NCBI GenBank assembly: GCA_965369705.1
Contig: CBDURF010000031.1
Span: 1 to 26,104, forward strand
Source of the DNA: JAGLCY01 sp965369705
GTDB taxonomy: Bacteria; Krumholzibacteriota; Krumholzibacteriia; LZORAL124-64-63
Direction: 5' to 3'
DNA: 26,104 nt
The position numbers were made by a program, and so were the translations under genes. Positions 14,641-22,169 of the stretch are shown here, in pieces. Each line of letters starts with the position of its first letter. The stretch's first letter is position 1. Below the pieces are notes generated by a model. That model did no database searches. It was not told the DNA's origin and saw only the letters and a program-made list of their open reading frames with translations.

Positions 14641-15996
14641 TCAAGGCTCCGAATGCTCATCCTGTTCCATGTCCAGTAGTTTCAGGCGCGAATACAGAGT
14701 CCGGCGTGTGATGCCGAGCATCTTGGCGGCCAGGCTCTTGTTGCCGCCGGCCCGCTGCAGGGCAGCGGTGATGAGCTTACGCGCGTTGTTGTCCAGATTG
14801 AGGTCCTCACCCACCTCCCCGGAGGTGGTGGGGGAAACACCGCCCACGTCCAGCAGGATGTGGTCGTCGGCGATGGGCTGATCGCCCGCCAGGATATGGG
14901 CCCGCTCCATGAGGTTGCGCAATTCCCGGACATTGCCCGGCCAGTCGTAGGAACGCAGGCGGGCCATGGTCCCGGCCGGAAGCTTCTTGCCCCGACGTCC
15001 CAGCCGTTCCAGGAAGTGTTCCACCAGCAGGGGGATGTCGTCGGCCCGGTCGCGCAGGAGCGGAACGTCGACGGGAAACACCAGTAGCCGGTAGTAGAGA
15101 TCTTCCCGGAACGACTGCTCGGCAATGGCCACTTCCAGGGAACGGTTGGTCGCCGCGATCACCCTGACGTCGACCGGACGTTCGATGGGATCGCCCACCC
15201 GGTTGATCTTCTTGTCCTCGAGCACACGCAGAAGTTTGGCCTGCACCGGCAGGCCGGCCTCGCCGATTTCATCCAGGAAGATGGTGCCCCCTCGCGCCGC
15301 CTCGAACAGACCTATGCGGTCACTTTCCGCTCCGGTGAAGGCGCCCCGGCGGTAACCGAAAAGTTCGCTCTCCAACAGGCTTTCGGCGATGGCTGCGCAG
15401 TTGACGGCGATGAAGGGCTTATCGGCCCGGCCGCTGGCGGCGTGGATAACGCGCGCGACGATCTCCTTGCCGGTTCCGCTCTCCCCCCGGATCAGGACCG
15501 TGGCGTCGGAGGGCGCCACGCGCTCGATCATCTTGCGCAGTTGCATAATGGCAGGCGCCGCACCCACCAGATCGAGATCCGACCTCCGGTCCGCGACAGC
15601 CTGTTTGAGCGCCAGGTTTTCCCGGGCCAGGTCCTGGCTCCCGGCCGCTTGTTCGACCACGTGGGACACTTCCTGGAAGTTGAACGGCTTGGTCAGGTAT
15701 TGAAAGGCACCCTGTTGCAGGGCTTCAACCGCCGTTTTCACCTCACCGTAGGCCGTAAGGATGATCACGGCTGTCTGCGGACTGGCCCGCCGCACTCCCG
15801 CCAGGACTTCCATGCCACCCACCGGTTCCATACGTAGATCCGTTAGGACCACGTCGAAAACCTGGCAGTCCACGAGGTCCAGGGCCTCCTGTCCGCTCGA
15901 TACGCCGGTCACCTCGTGTCCCCGGGTTGCCAGGGCGGACTTGAGCAGGGTCACCATTTTCTTTTCGTCATCGACGACAAGTATTTTCGCCACCAT
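14641..15996 (-). CDS. NtrC-family sigma-54-dependent response regulator
   Basis: The 451-residue regulator has all three expected domains. The receiver (1-120) carries phospho-acceptor D53 in VLTDLRM and K103 in LTKPF. The AAA+ domain (about 143-370) carries Walker A GESGTGKE (171-178), the sigma-54-contacting loop GAFTGA (218-223) and Walker B GGTIFLDEIGE (236-246). The C-terminal Fis-type helix-turn-helix (about 405-445) includes GGNKSLAAKMLGITRRTLYSRL-type residues. It should hydrolyse ATP to open sigma-54 promoters after phosphorylation by the kinase encoded 21 bases upstream. Start ATG at 15996 has GGAGG four bases upstream with short spacing. The gap just downstream contains a -24/-12 promoter, so the direct target is probably the next operon. 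Confidence 0.95.
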   Translation of the reverse strand: MVAKILVVDDEKKMVTLLKSALATRGHEVTGVSSGQEALDLVDCQVFDVVLTDLRMEPVGGMEVLAGVRRASPQTAVIILTAYGEVKTAVEALQQGAFQYLTKPFNFQEVSHVVEQAAGSQDLARENLALKQAVADRRSDLDLVGAAPAIMQLRKMIERVAPSDATVLIRGESGTGKEIVARVIHAASGRADKPFIAVNCAAIAESLLESELFGYRRGAFTGAESDRIGLFEAARGGTIFLDEIGEAGLPVQAKLLRVLEDKKINRVGDPIERPVDVRVIAATNRSLEVAIAEQSFREDLYYRLLVFPVDVPLLRDRADDIPLLVEHFLERLGRRGKKLPAGTMARLRSYDWPGNVRELRNLMERAHILAGDQPIADDHILLDVGGVSPTTSGEVGEDLNLDNNARKLITAALQRAGGNKSLAAKMLGITRRTLYSRLKLLDMEQDEHSEP

Positions 15997-16017
15997 ACCA
16001 CCTCCACCTGGCCCTGA

Positions 16018-17382
16018 TTAATCCCGCGCTGCGAGAGGAAGCACCACCTCGGCCCGGGCCCCCGCGGTTCCCGGTCTGTCTTCGAGATTGATCGTGCCGC
16101 CCATATCTTCGATGATGCGCCGCGACATGGCCAGGCCCAAACCGCTCCCCTTTTCCTTGCTGGTCCAGAAGGGCTCGAACAATCGGTCGTGGTCGATGTT
16201 GCCCAGACCGGTTCCCGTATCGGTGACCGTGAAGGTCGCCGACCCGCCGGCCGTTATCAGGGCGATCCCGATCCTGCCCCCGTCAGGCATGGCGTCACGG
16301 GCGTTGATCAACAGGTTGAGCAGGACCTGTTGGAGTCGCCGCGGGTCGCCCCGGACCGGCGCCGCGGGAAAATCGCCCTCCATCTCCACGGCGATCTCGG
16401 CATCCTCCAGCTCCGCGGCCACCAGATCCACACTGCGCTGGACGCTCCGGCCGAGATCGAAGGTCTCCCGGACAGACTCCTTGTCGGTGCCGAAGGCCAG
16501 GTAGCCCGTCAGGATGTGATCGAGACGGTCGACTTCCCCGGGGATGAAATCCGCCACCTCGTCCTCGATTCCCGCGGAGGCCAACACCTGCTGCAGATGT
16601 TCCCCCGCGCCCCGGATGATGCCCAGGGGATTGCGGATCTCATGGGCGATGCCCGCGGTCATCCGGCCCATCGTCGCCAGGTTTTCCTGCCTCATGATCG
16701 AGGCGCGGTACCGTTCGAGGGAGCGGTTGATCTGGAACAGGAAGATCCCCATGAGGACCAGGATGACAAGCACGATCGCCGCGGTCAGGAAGGCCCCTTT
16801 GCGCAGGAGATCCAGGGCGGTGAAAAAATCGGGATTGCCGCTGACCGTCACGATGGCCACCACGTCCCGGGCTTCCTCGAAATAGTAGAAGACGGGCGCG
16901 TGGGCGGATTTCTGCATGGTGCCGCCGGCCCCGCCGAGCCGGTAGAGTCGGGTGGCCGTCGACATGCCCAGAGCCGCCTGGGCCACCGCCTCGCGATCGA
17001 GTTCCCAGAAGTCGTTCCGACCACCGGCCTTAAGGGAGGCCGAGGTGCTGAACAGCACTTCTTCGTCGAACTGGTCGGCGAGAGTGATGGCGGTGAAAGT
17101 GATCTCGGCGAGATTTTCCTGGAGACGGATCCTCTCGCATTGCTCGGCGAGGGTTTCCAGGTAATAGGCCGCGGCGGTGTCGCCGATGGTCGCGTAGAAG
17201 ATCTGCTCGCCGTCGCTCAGTTCGGCCAGGCTGCCCGCCACGCCCAGCAGCCTTTGGCCGAGAGCCTCATCGAGGATGGTACGGGACCCTGCGTAGAGGT
17301 TGAAAAGTCCAAAAGACACCGCCGTGATGATCACCACGTAGGCCAGTGCGGCCCACAGGAACCAGCGCCGGCCGCCCTTCAT
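16018..17382 (-). CDS. Membrane sensor histidine kinase partnered with the NtrC-family regulator
   Basis: The 454-residue protein has one membrane helix at about 8-30 and another at about 198-217. They enclose a periplasmic sensor region of roughly 165 residues that matches no family I can name. The cytoplasmic part has the HisKA segment with H247 in GIAHEIRNPLG, the N box in LLINARDAM (358-366), G1 box DTGTGLG (388-394), F box LFEPFW (401-406) and G2 box GSGLGLAM (412-419). It should autophosphorylate on H247 and pass phosphate to D53 of the regulator. Start ATG at 17382 overlaps the lipA stop as ATGA, so translation is coupled to lipA. The signal sensed is unknown; the downstream target genes suggest an envelope cue. 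Confidence 0.93.
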   Translation of the reverse strand: MKGGRRWFLWAALAYVVIITAVSFGLFNLYAGSRTILDEALGQRLLGVAGSLAELSDGEQIFYATIGDTAAAYYLETLAEQCERIRLQENLAEITFTAITLADQFDEEVLFSTSASLKAGGRNDFWELDREAVAQAALGMSTATRLYRLGGAGGTMQKSAHAPVFYYFEEARDVVAIVTVSGNPDFFTALDLLRKGAFLTAAIVLVILVLMGIFLFQINRSLERYRASIMRQENLATMGRMTAGIAHEIRNPLGIIRGAGEHLQQVLASAGIEDEVADFIPGEVDRLDHILTGYLAFGTDKESVRETFDLGRSVQRSVDLVAAELEDAEIAVEMEGDFPAAPVRGDPRRLQQVLLNLLINARDAMPDGGRIGIALITAGGSATFTVTDTGTGLGNIDHDRLFEPFWTSKEKGSGLGLAMSRRIIEDMGGTINLEDRPGTAGARAEVVLPLAARD

Positions 17383-18329
17383 CCGCCGGCCGCCCGTGCC
17401 CGCGGGGATCGGGTCCCGCCGCCGAAGAAATCGGACTGTTCGCGGGCGTGGTAGCTGGAGCGGACCATGGGTCCGGATTCCATCCAGTCGATCCCCAGCT
17501 CGCGGCCGATTTCCGCCAGCTCAGCGAACTCGGCGGGTTCGACATAACGCCGCACGGGGTGGTGTCGTGATGTCGGTTGCAGATATTGCCCGATGGTCAT
17601 GATCCGGATCCCGCAGTCGGCGGCGTCCTTCATCAGGTCAACGACCTCTTCCCGAGTTTCCCCCACGCCCACCATGATGCCCGTTTTGACACGGATGACG
17701 GCGCCGAAGGCGTCGGCCCACTGCCGGCTGCTCAGCAGCACCTGCAGGGATCGCGGGTAGTCGGCCTGGGGCCGCATGGCTCGATAGAGGCGGGGCACCG
17801 TTTCGAGGTTGTGGTTCAGAACCTCCGGGGCCGCCGTCAGCACGGTTTCCAGCGCCACGGGGTCGCCCTGGAAATCAGGAATCAGAACCTCCACCCCACA
17901 ACCCGGGTTCAGCCGGCGGATCTGCCGGATAGTGTATGCAAAGTGGGCCGCTCCACCGTCGGGCAGGTCGTCCCGGTTGACCGAGGTGACCACGGCGAAC
18001 TTCAACGCCAGTTCCCTCACCGCCTCGGCGACGCGGCGCGGTTCATCCGGATCGATCGGAGCCACCCGGCCGCCGGGAATGTTGCAGAAGGTACAGTGCC
18101 GGGTGCAGATATCGCCCAGCAGCATGAAGGTGGCCGTCCGGCTATTGAAACATTCACCCCGATTCGGACAATTGGCGCTCTCGCATACCGTGTTCAGGGA
18201 AGAAGTGCGGAGCAGACGCTTGACGTCGTTGTAGTCGGCGCCGCCCTGCCTTTTCATCCGCAGCCAGCTGGGCTTGCGGGTCGGAAGAGGCGCATGGGCG
18301 AGATCGGGGATGAGACCGTCGTTCTTCAT
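17379..18329 (-). CDS. lipA: Lipoyl synthase
   Basis: LipA is a radical-SAM enzyme that inserts two sulfurs into octanoyl groups bound to lipoyl domains. The 316-residue sequence holds both iron-sulfur clusters: auxiliary cluster cysteines C49, C54 and C60 (CESANCPNRGEC) and the radical-SAM triad C75, C79 and C82 (CTRHCTFC). Conserved segments include FAVVTSVNRDDLPDGGA, VLNHNLETVPRLY and GIMVGVGETREEV, and the C-terminal GPMVRSSYHA supplies the conserved Ser. It overlaps the MBL-fold gene by 4 bases upstream and the histidine kinase by 4 bases downstream. No octanoyltransferase (LipB) or lipoylated-complex gene is in the window. The place of a housekeeping enzyme inside a signalling operon is odd. 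Confidence 0.97.
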   Translation of the reverse strand: MKNDGLIPDLAHAPLPTRKPSWLRMKRQGGADYNDVKRLLRTSSLNTVCESANCPNRGECFNSRTATFMLLGDICTRHCTFCNIPGGRVAPIDPDEPRRVAEAVRELALKFAVVTSVNRDDLPDGGAAHFAYTIRQIRRLNPGCGVEVLIPDFQGDPVALETVLTAAPEVLNHNLETVPRLYRAMRPQADYPRSLQVLLSSRQWADAFGAVIRVKTGIMVGVGETREEVVDLMKDAADCGIRIMTIGQYLQPTSRHHPVRRYVEPAEFAELAEIGRELGIDWMESGPMVRSSYHAREQSDFFGGGTRSPRARAAGG

Positions 18330-19195
18330 CGTTTTTCCAGGAGTGGAGGATCGTCCAGGGTGAAGACAAGATCAGGTTGGAACTTGCCGTCCTCGAATTT
18401 CACCGTGGCCGCCTCGTGGAGATGATCGTGCTCGAAGACCAGCGTGAAGCCGTCCTCTACCGCCCGTGTGAGAAACTGCTTCTTCTCCGTCACCGTCAGC
18501 AGGGGATTCAGGTCGAACCCCATGATCCAGGGAATGTGGACCTGGCTGAGGAAGGGGATCAGGTCGCCGACATAGGCCACCACGCCCTGGCCGGTGTGGA
18601 ACTCCACCACCTGCTGACCGGGGGTGTGGCCGCTGATGGGGGTGACCTTCACGCCGGGGATGATCTCGGCCGGTCCATCGACCAGCTCCAGCTTTCCCTT
18701 GTCCTTCAAGGCGGAAAAATCGTCGGCCCGAAAACTGGCCTGGTCCCTTTCCGAGGGATTGGCGGCCCATTCCCAGTGGCGCTTCTGCACCCAGTGCCGG
18801 GCCTGGGGAAACACGGGTTCCAGACCGTTGTCGCCCTCGCGGAGGACCCCGCCTGCATGGTCGAAGTGCAGGTGGGTCAGGACCACGTCGGTGATCGATT
18901 CCCGCGTGATGCCCGCCTCCGCCAGTTCGGCCAGCAACTGGTTGGGCCTGCGGACGAGACCGAACATGTCCGCCTGCCGCTCCGCCCAACGGTCGCCCAT
19001 GCCGGTGTCCACCAGGATGCGCCGGTCTCCGTTTTCGGCCAGCAGGCAGCGCAGGTCCAAGTCGATCCGGTTGTGCTCGTCGGACGCGTGCTTTTTTCCC
19101 CACATCACTTTGGGCACCACCCCGAACATGGAACCGCCGTCGAGCTTGAAACGACCGTCGTGGAAGGCGCGGAATTTCCAGTCACCGAGTTTCAT
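18326..19195 (-). CDS. MBL-fold metallo-hydrolase
   Basis: The start is ATG at 19195 with GAGGT six bases upstream; a GTG at 19222 would add nine residues. The 289-residue product has the metallo-beta-lactamase fold: ILVDTGMG, then the metal-binding signature THLHFDHAGG, a third metal ligand His in ISGHTPGQQ, the bridging Asp in YVGDLIPF, and a final His within VFEHDH. The layout resembles the group containing N-acyl-homoserine lactonases, alkylsulfatase-like and other small hydrolases, so the substrate is undefined. It is the first gene of the MBL-lipA-kinase-regulator run and overlaps lipA by 4 bases. A candidate promoter lies about 90 bases upstream. Confidence 0.88.
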   Translation of the reverse strand: MKLGDWKFRAFHDGRFKLDGGSMFGVVPKVMWGKKHASDEHNRIDLDLRCLLAENGDRRILVDTGMGDRWAERQADMFGLVRRPNQLLAELAEAGITRESITDVVLTHLHFDHAGGVLREGDNGLEPVFPQARHWVQKRHWEWAANPSERDQASFRADDFSALKDKGKLELVDGPAEIIPGVKVTPISGHTPGQQVVEFHTGQGVVAYVGDLIPFLSQVHIPWIMGFDLNPLLTVTEKKQFLTRAVEDGFTLVFEHDHLHEAATVKFEDGKFQPDLVFTLDDPPLLEKR

Positions 19196-19282
19196 GTACA
19201 CCTCGAGTTTCTTGTTCACCACCGATTGATGGTTCCGTACGAACAGGTCTGGATTTTGAAATCCCGACTCATTTCCAGGTTA

Positions 19283-19311
19283 ACAATAACTCCGCCCAAT
19301 GCAGCGGGCAA
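19283..19311 (-). promoter_or_regulatory. Candidate promoter of the MBL-lipA-kinase-regulator operon
   Basis: Minus-strand TTGCCC (19311-19306) and TATTGT (19288-19283) are 17 bp apart, each matching four of six consensus bases. The predicted start near 19276 gives a leader of about 80 bases. Confidence 0.35.
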
Positions 19312-19530
19312 CGAGGGAGATGGCTGGGAATTCCCCGCTCCCTTGGTCCGAGGGCGAGCGCGCCTGGTTGAGCCTCACCACCCATCCCGCGCGCAAGCTG
19401 CGATGGTCCCTGGAAATCATCGGCCTGGGCGTCCGCGTGGAGCCCCAGACAATTTGTCCCGAACACCTTGTCTCTGTGGGACTTGGGCTGTTTGAAAAAT
19501 GAAGGGAGAAATTTTAATTGCCCGGCGCCG

Positions 19531-19559
19531 TTTCTCATCTCCCCGAAAAATGGTATACT
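19531..19559 (+). promoter_or_regulatory. Candidate extended -10 promoter of the GAF-PP2C gene
   Basis: TGGTATACT (19551-19559) is an extended -10 with TATACT, and TTTCTC (19531-19536) is 17 bp upstream. The predicted start near 19566 leaves a long leader of about 225 bases before the ATG at 19793. Confidence 0.4.
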
Positions 19560-19701
19560 TTAACATTGGCGATATTTCATATTGGGGACAGAAAATCTGC
19601 CATCCCGCCCCGCCACCGGCGGCTCTCGCCTGCGCCTGGCCGGTTTTGAATCTACCCTGATCTACATTGACAGGTCTGAGGGCTATGCGTCAGTCTCGGT
19701 T

Positions 19702-19718
19702 CTGTAGTACAGTTGTAC
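19702..19718. repeat. Two overlapping palindromes upstream of the GAF-PP2C gene
   Basis: CTGTA-G-TACAG (19702-19712) and GTACA-GT-TGTAC (19707-19718) are both perfect and share six bases. They lie in the predicted leader about 80 bases before the start codon. They could be an operator, or alternative RNA stems that exclude each other. Confidence 0.35.
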
Positions 19719-19792
19719 CCTGATGGCCAACCGCGTGGAAAGCGACCGGCCAATCTGTTTTTCGACGAACCTGAAGAGGTCAGGGGAACTGG

Positions 19793-21079
19793 ATGACCAT
19801 ATTCGGAAACAAGAAAACCACGAATGACGAGGTCGAGCGTCTGCGACGGGCGGTGGAGGAGCTGTCGGTCCTGAACGATCTGGCGCGGGCCATCAGCATT
19901 TCCCAGGATTCGGACCAGATCATAAAGACCATCATCAGCCGCTCGGTCAAGGCCGTCAGCGCCGAGGAAGCTTCCATCACCCTGGTCGACCAGGAAGAGA
20001 TGGTTCCCACCGGCACCCTGATCTGGGAAAGAAGCGAGGGCGACGACGACAACCACTATCACCTGAACCGCAACATGCTGGGCTGCATGTGCCATGAAAA
20101 GCGCGCCTTGCTGATCAACGACCCCACAGGCGATTCGCGGTTCCGGGGCATCAAGATCACCGAGGGAATCCGCAATTTCCTGTGTGTTCCCTTGATGGTC
20201 GGGGCGGAACTCATCGGCGTTCTGAGCGCCTACAACAAAATCGGCAGCGACTTCAATCCCGACGACCAGCGCATCCTGGCCATCATCGCCACCCAGTCGG
20301 CCCAGGTGCTCGAAATGGCCCGCCTGGCCAAGGAGGGGAAGGAAGCAGACCGCATGCGTGAGGACATGCGCCTGGCCGAGCTCATCCAGGAAGGGCTGTT
20401 GCCCAAGGGCGCTCCAGACATTCCAGGATTCGACGTCGCCGGGGCCACGCTGGCGGCCGGGCACGTGGGCGGGGATTACTACGACTTCATTCCCCTGAAG
20501 GACAACCGCTGGGCCTTCGCCCTCGGCGACGTGTCGGGCAAGGGTGTTCCCGCCGCGCTGTTGATGGCCAACCTGCAGGCCACCCTGCGCAGCCAGGTCC
20601 TGCAGGGCACGTCCTGCCATCAGTGCCTGACCAACTGCAACCGGCTGATGTTCCTCAGCACCACCCACGACCGCTTCGCCACCCTTTTCTACGGGCGGCT
20701 GGACATCCGCAGCAATGTCCTGACGTATTGCAACGCCGGTCACGAACGGCCGTTCCACCTGGCCCGCGACGGAGAGAACCACCGCCTGACTGCGGGAGGA
20801 CTCGCCGTCGGCATCCTGGAGGAATTCAAATACGAGGACGACATCGTCATCCTCCAGCCCGGCGACATGATCGTAATCTTCTCCGACGGCGTGACCGATA
20901 TGATCAATGACCTGGACGAGGCTTTCGGGGAAAACAGGTTGGAAAATCTTCTGAACACCAGTCGGGAGATGTCAGCCCGGGAACTGGTGGATCTGATCAT
21001 CTCCGAAGTGAAAAAGCACGCCGGCAACGAACCGGCCTTCGACGATGTGACCGTCGTAATCCTCAAGAAGGATCTCTGA
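19793..21079 (+). CDS. GAF-domain PP2C/SpoIIE-type serine phosphatase (RsbU-like)
   Basis: The 428-residue cytoplasmic protein starts with a short coiled coil (about 10-35). A GAF domain follows (about 25-177, with FLCVPLMVGAELIGVLSAYNK as its hallmark strand), then a linker helix and a PP2C/SpoIIE phosphatase domain (about 195-428). Metal-binding acids are visible: D228 in GGDYYD, D246 in GDVSGKG, D365 in FSDGVTD and D417/D418 in FDDVT. Such proteins dephosphorylate anti-anti-sigma factors in partner-switching cascades or similar STAS proteins; none is encoded here. ATG at 19793 has AGGGG seven bases upstream. It is the only complete + strand gene and converges on korB. Confidence 0.93.
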   Translation: MTIFGNKKTTNDEVERLRRAVEELSVLNDLARAISISQDSDQIIKTIISRSVKAVSAEEASITLVDQEEMVPTGTLIWERSEGDDDNHYHLNRNMLGCMCHEKRALLINDPTGDSRFRGIKITEGIRNFLCVPLMVGAELIGVLSAYNKIGSDFNPDDQRILAIIATQSAQVLEMARLAKEGKEADRMREDMRLAELIQEGLLPKGAPDIPGFDVAGATLAAGHVGGDYYDFIPLKDNRWAFALGDVSGKGVPAALLMANLQATLRSQVLQGTSCHQCLTNCNRLMFLSTTHDRFATLFYGRLDIRSNVLTYCNAGHERPFHLARDGENHRLTAGGLAVGILEEFKYEDDIVILQPGDMIVIFSDGVTDMINDLDEAFGENRLENLLNTSREMSARELVDLIISEVKKHAGNEPAFDDVTVVILKKDL

Positions 21080-21108
21080 GAAGATTCCCTGTTGTTCATG
21101 CCAACAGA

Positions 21109-21134
21109 AAGAGGCGCCTCCGGGGGCGCCTCTT
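21109..21134. terminator. Bidirectional terminator between convergent genes
   Basis: AAGAGGCGCC (21109-21118) and GGCGCCTCTT (21125-21134) form a perfect 10-bp stem with a 6-base loop, midway between the GAF-PP2C stop and the korB stop. On the minus strand TTTCTGTT follows the 9-bp core, and on the plus strand TT then CACATGG, so it should act best for korAB. Confidence 0.85.
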
Positions 21135-21170
21135 CACATGGAACCGGGAAATGACGGCTCGGGCTCGGCC

Positions 21171-22169
21171 CTACTTCACTTCCCAGGCATCGGGCGTGTA
21201 GATCAGATCCTTGAGACTGCCCACGCCCCGCTTGTCGGTGACCTCGGTGATCTGGTCATGGACCAGTTCATCCAGGGTCGGCGCCTGCACCTGCCGAAAA
21301 ATCCCGAAGGGCCGCGGCATGGTCGGATCCTTGTCCAGTTGGGACATGAGGAATCCGGGACCGGGCGATTCGACGTTGGGATCCCAGACGGAGGCATCGT
21401 CCGCGGAAACCACCTGGATGTGGCATCCCTCGGACCGCAGACCCTTTTCCCTTTCGGCGCCGAAGATCATCGGTTGGCCGGCGATCAGGTCCACGGTCTG
21501 GTCGTCGCGGATCTTCTTCTCGCTCCACTCCTTGAAGGCCCCGTCGTTGAAGATCACGCAGTTCTGCCAGACCTCAACGAACGCCGCTCCCTTGTGCTCC
21601 GCGGCGGCCTTGAGGACTCCCTTCATGTGCTTGGGCCGCACGTCGAGCGTCCGGGCCACGAAGGTCGCACCGGCGCCCAGCGCCAGTTGAAGGGGATTGA
21701 AGGGGGCGTCGACCGAACCGAAGGGAGAGGTCTTGGTCTTCTGGCCCTGCGGCGTGGTGGGCGAATACTGGCCCTTGGTCAATCCGTAGATCTCGTTGTT
21801 GAACAGGATGATCTTAATATTCACGTTGCGCCGCAGGGAGTGGATCATGTGGTTGCCGCCGATGGAAAGACCATCGCCGTCCCCGGTGATCACCCAGGTA
21901 TCCAGATCCGGGTTGGCGACCTTCACCCCCGTGGCGATGGCGTTGGCCCGGCCGTGGATGCCGTGGAATCCGTAGGTATCCATGTAGTAGGGAAACCGGC
22001 TGGAGCAGCCGATGCCCGACACCATGACCAAGTGGTCCTTGTCCCGGCCGAGCTCAGCGAGAACCGACTGAAGGCTACTGAGGATCGAGTAGTCACCGCA
22101 ACCGGGGCACCAGCGCACTTCCTGGTCGGACTTGAAGTCTTTGGCCTTCAACTGTTGGACTTCGCTCAT
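21171..22169 (-). CDS. korB: 2-oxoacid:ferredoxin oxidoreductase beta subunit (TPP-binding)
   Basis: With KorA this subunit oxidises a 2-oxoacid, most likely 2-oxoglutarate, to the acyl-CoA plus CO2 with reduction of ferredoxin. The 332 residues include WCPGCGDY (C21 and C24) and C55 for the proximal iron-sulfur cluster. The thiamine-diphosphate motif is GDGDGLSIGGNH (96-107), closed by NNEIYGLTKGQ (124-134). There is no fused ferredoxin domain and no separate delta subunit nearby, so it is of the two-subunit type. Start ATG at 22169 overlaps the korA stop by 4 bases and has GGAGGAG upstream. The substrate is inferred from family similarity. Confidence 0.94.
   Translation of the reverse strand: MSEVQQLKAKDFKSDQEVRWCPGCGDYSILSSLQSVLAELGRDKDHLVMVSGIGCSSRFPYYMDTYGFHGIHGRANAIATGVKVANPDLDTWVITGDGDGLSIGGNHMIHSLRRNVNIKIILFNNEIYGLTKGQYSPTTPQGQKTKTSPFGSVDAPFNPLQLALGAGATFVARTLDVRPKHMKGVLKAAAEHKGAAFVEVWQNCVIFNDGAFKEWSEKKIRDDQTVDLIAGQPMIFGAEREKGLRSEGCHIQVVSADDASVWDPNVESPGPGFLMSQLDKDPTMPRPFGIFRQVQAPTLDELVHDQITEVTDKRGVGSLKDLIYTPDAWEVK

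Larger units (their letters stand above)
19223..19792. other. 570-bp divergent intergenic region without a convincing gene
   Basis: The stretch lies between the MBL operon (leftward) and the GAF-PP2C phosphatase (rightward). It holds candidate promoters in both directions and overlapping palindromes at 19702-19718. A + strand open frame at 19299-19502 (67 codons) has some GC-rich third positions in its middle part but no ribosome-binding site and no recognised family; a remnant or chance frame is the better reading. No RNA gene was recognised. Confidence 0.5.

Noticed and set aside
16189..17454. 421-codon open frame on the + strand
   Set aside because: Antisense to the histidine kinase, which has all its conserved boxes.
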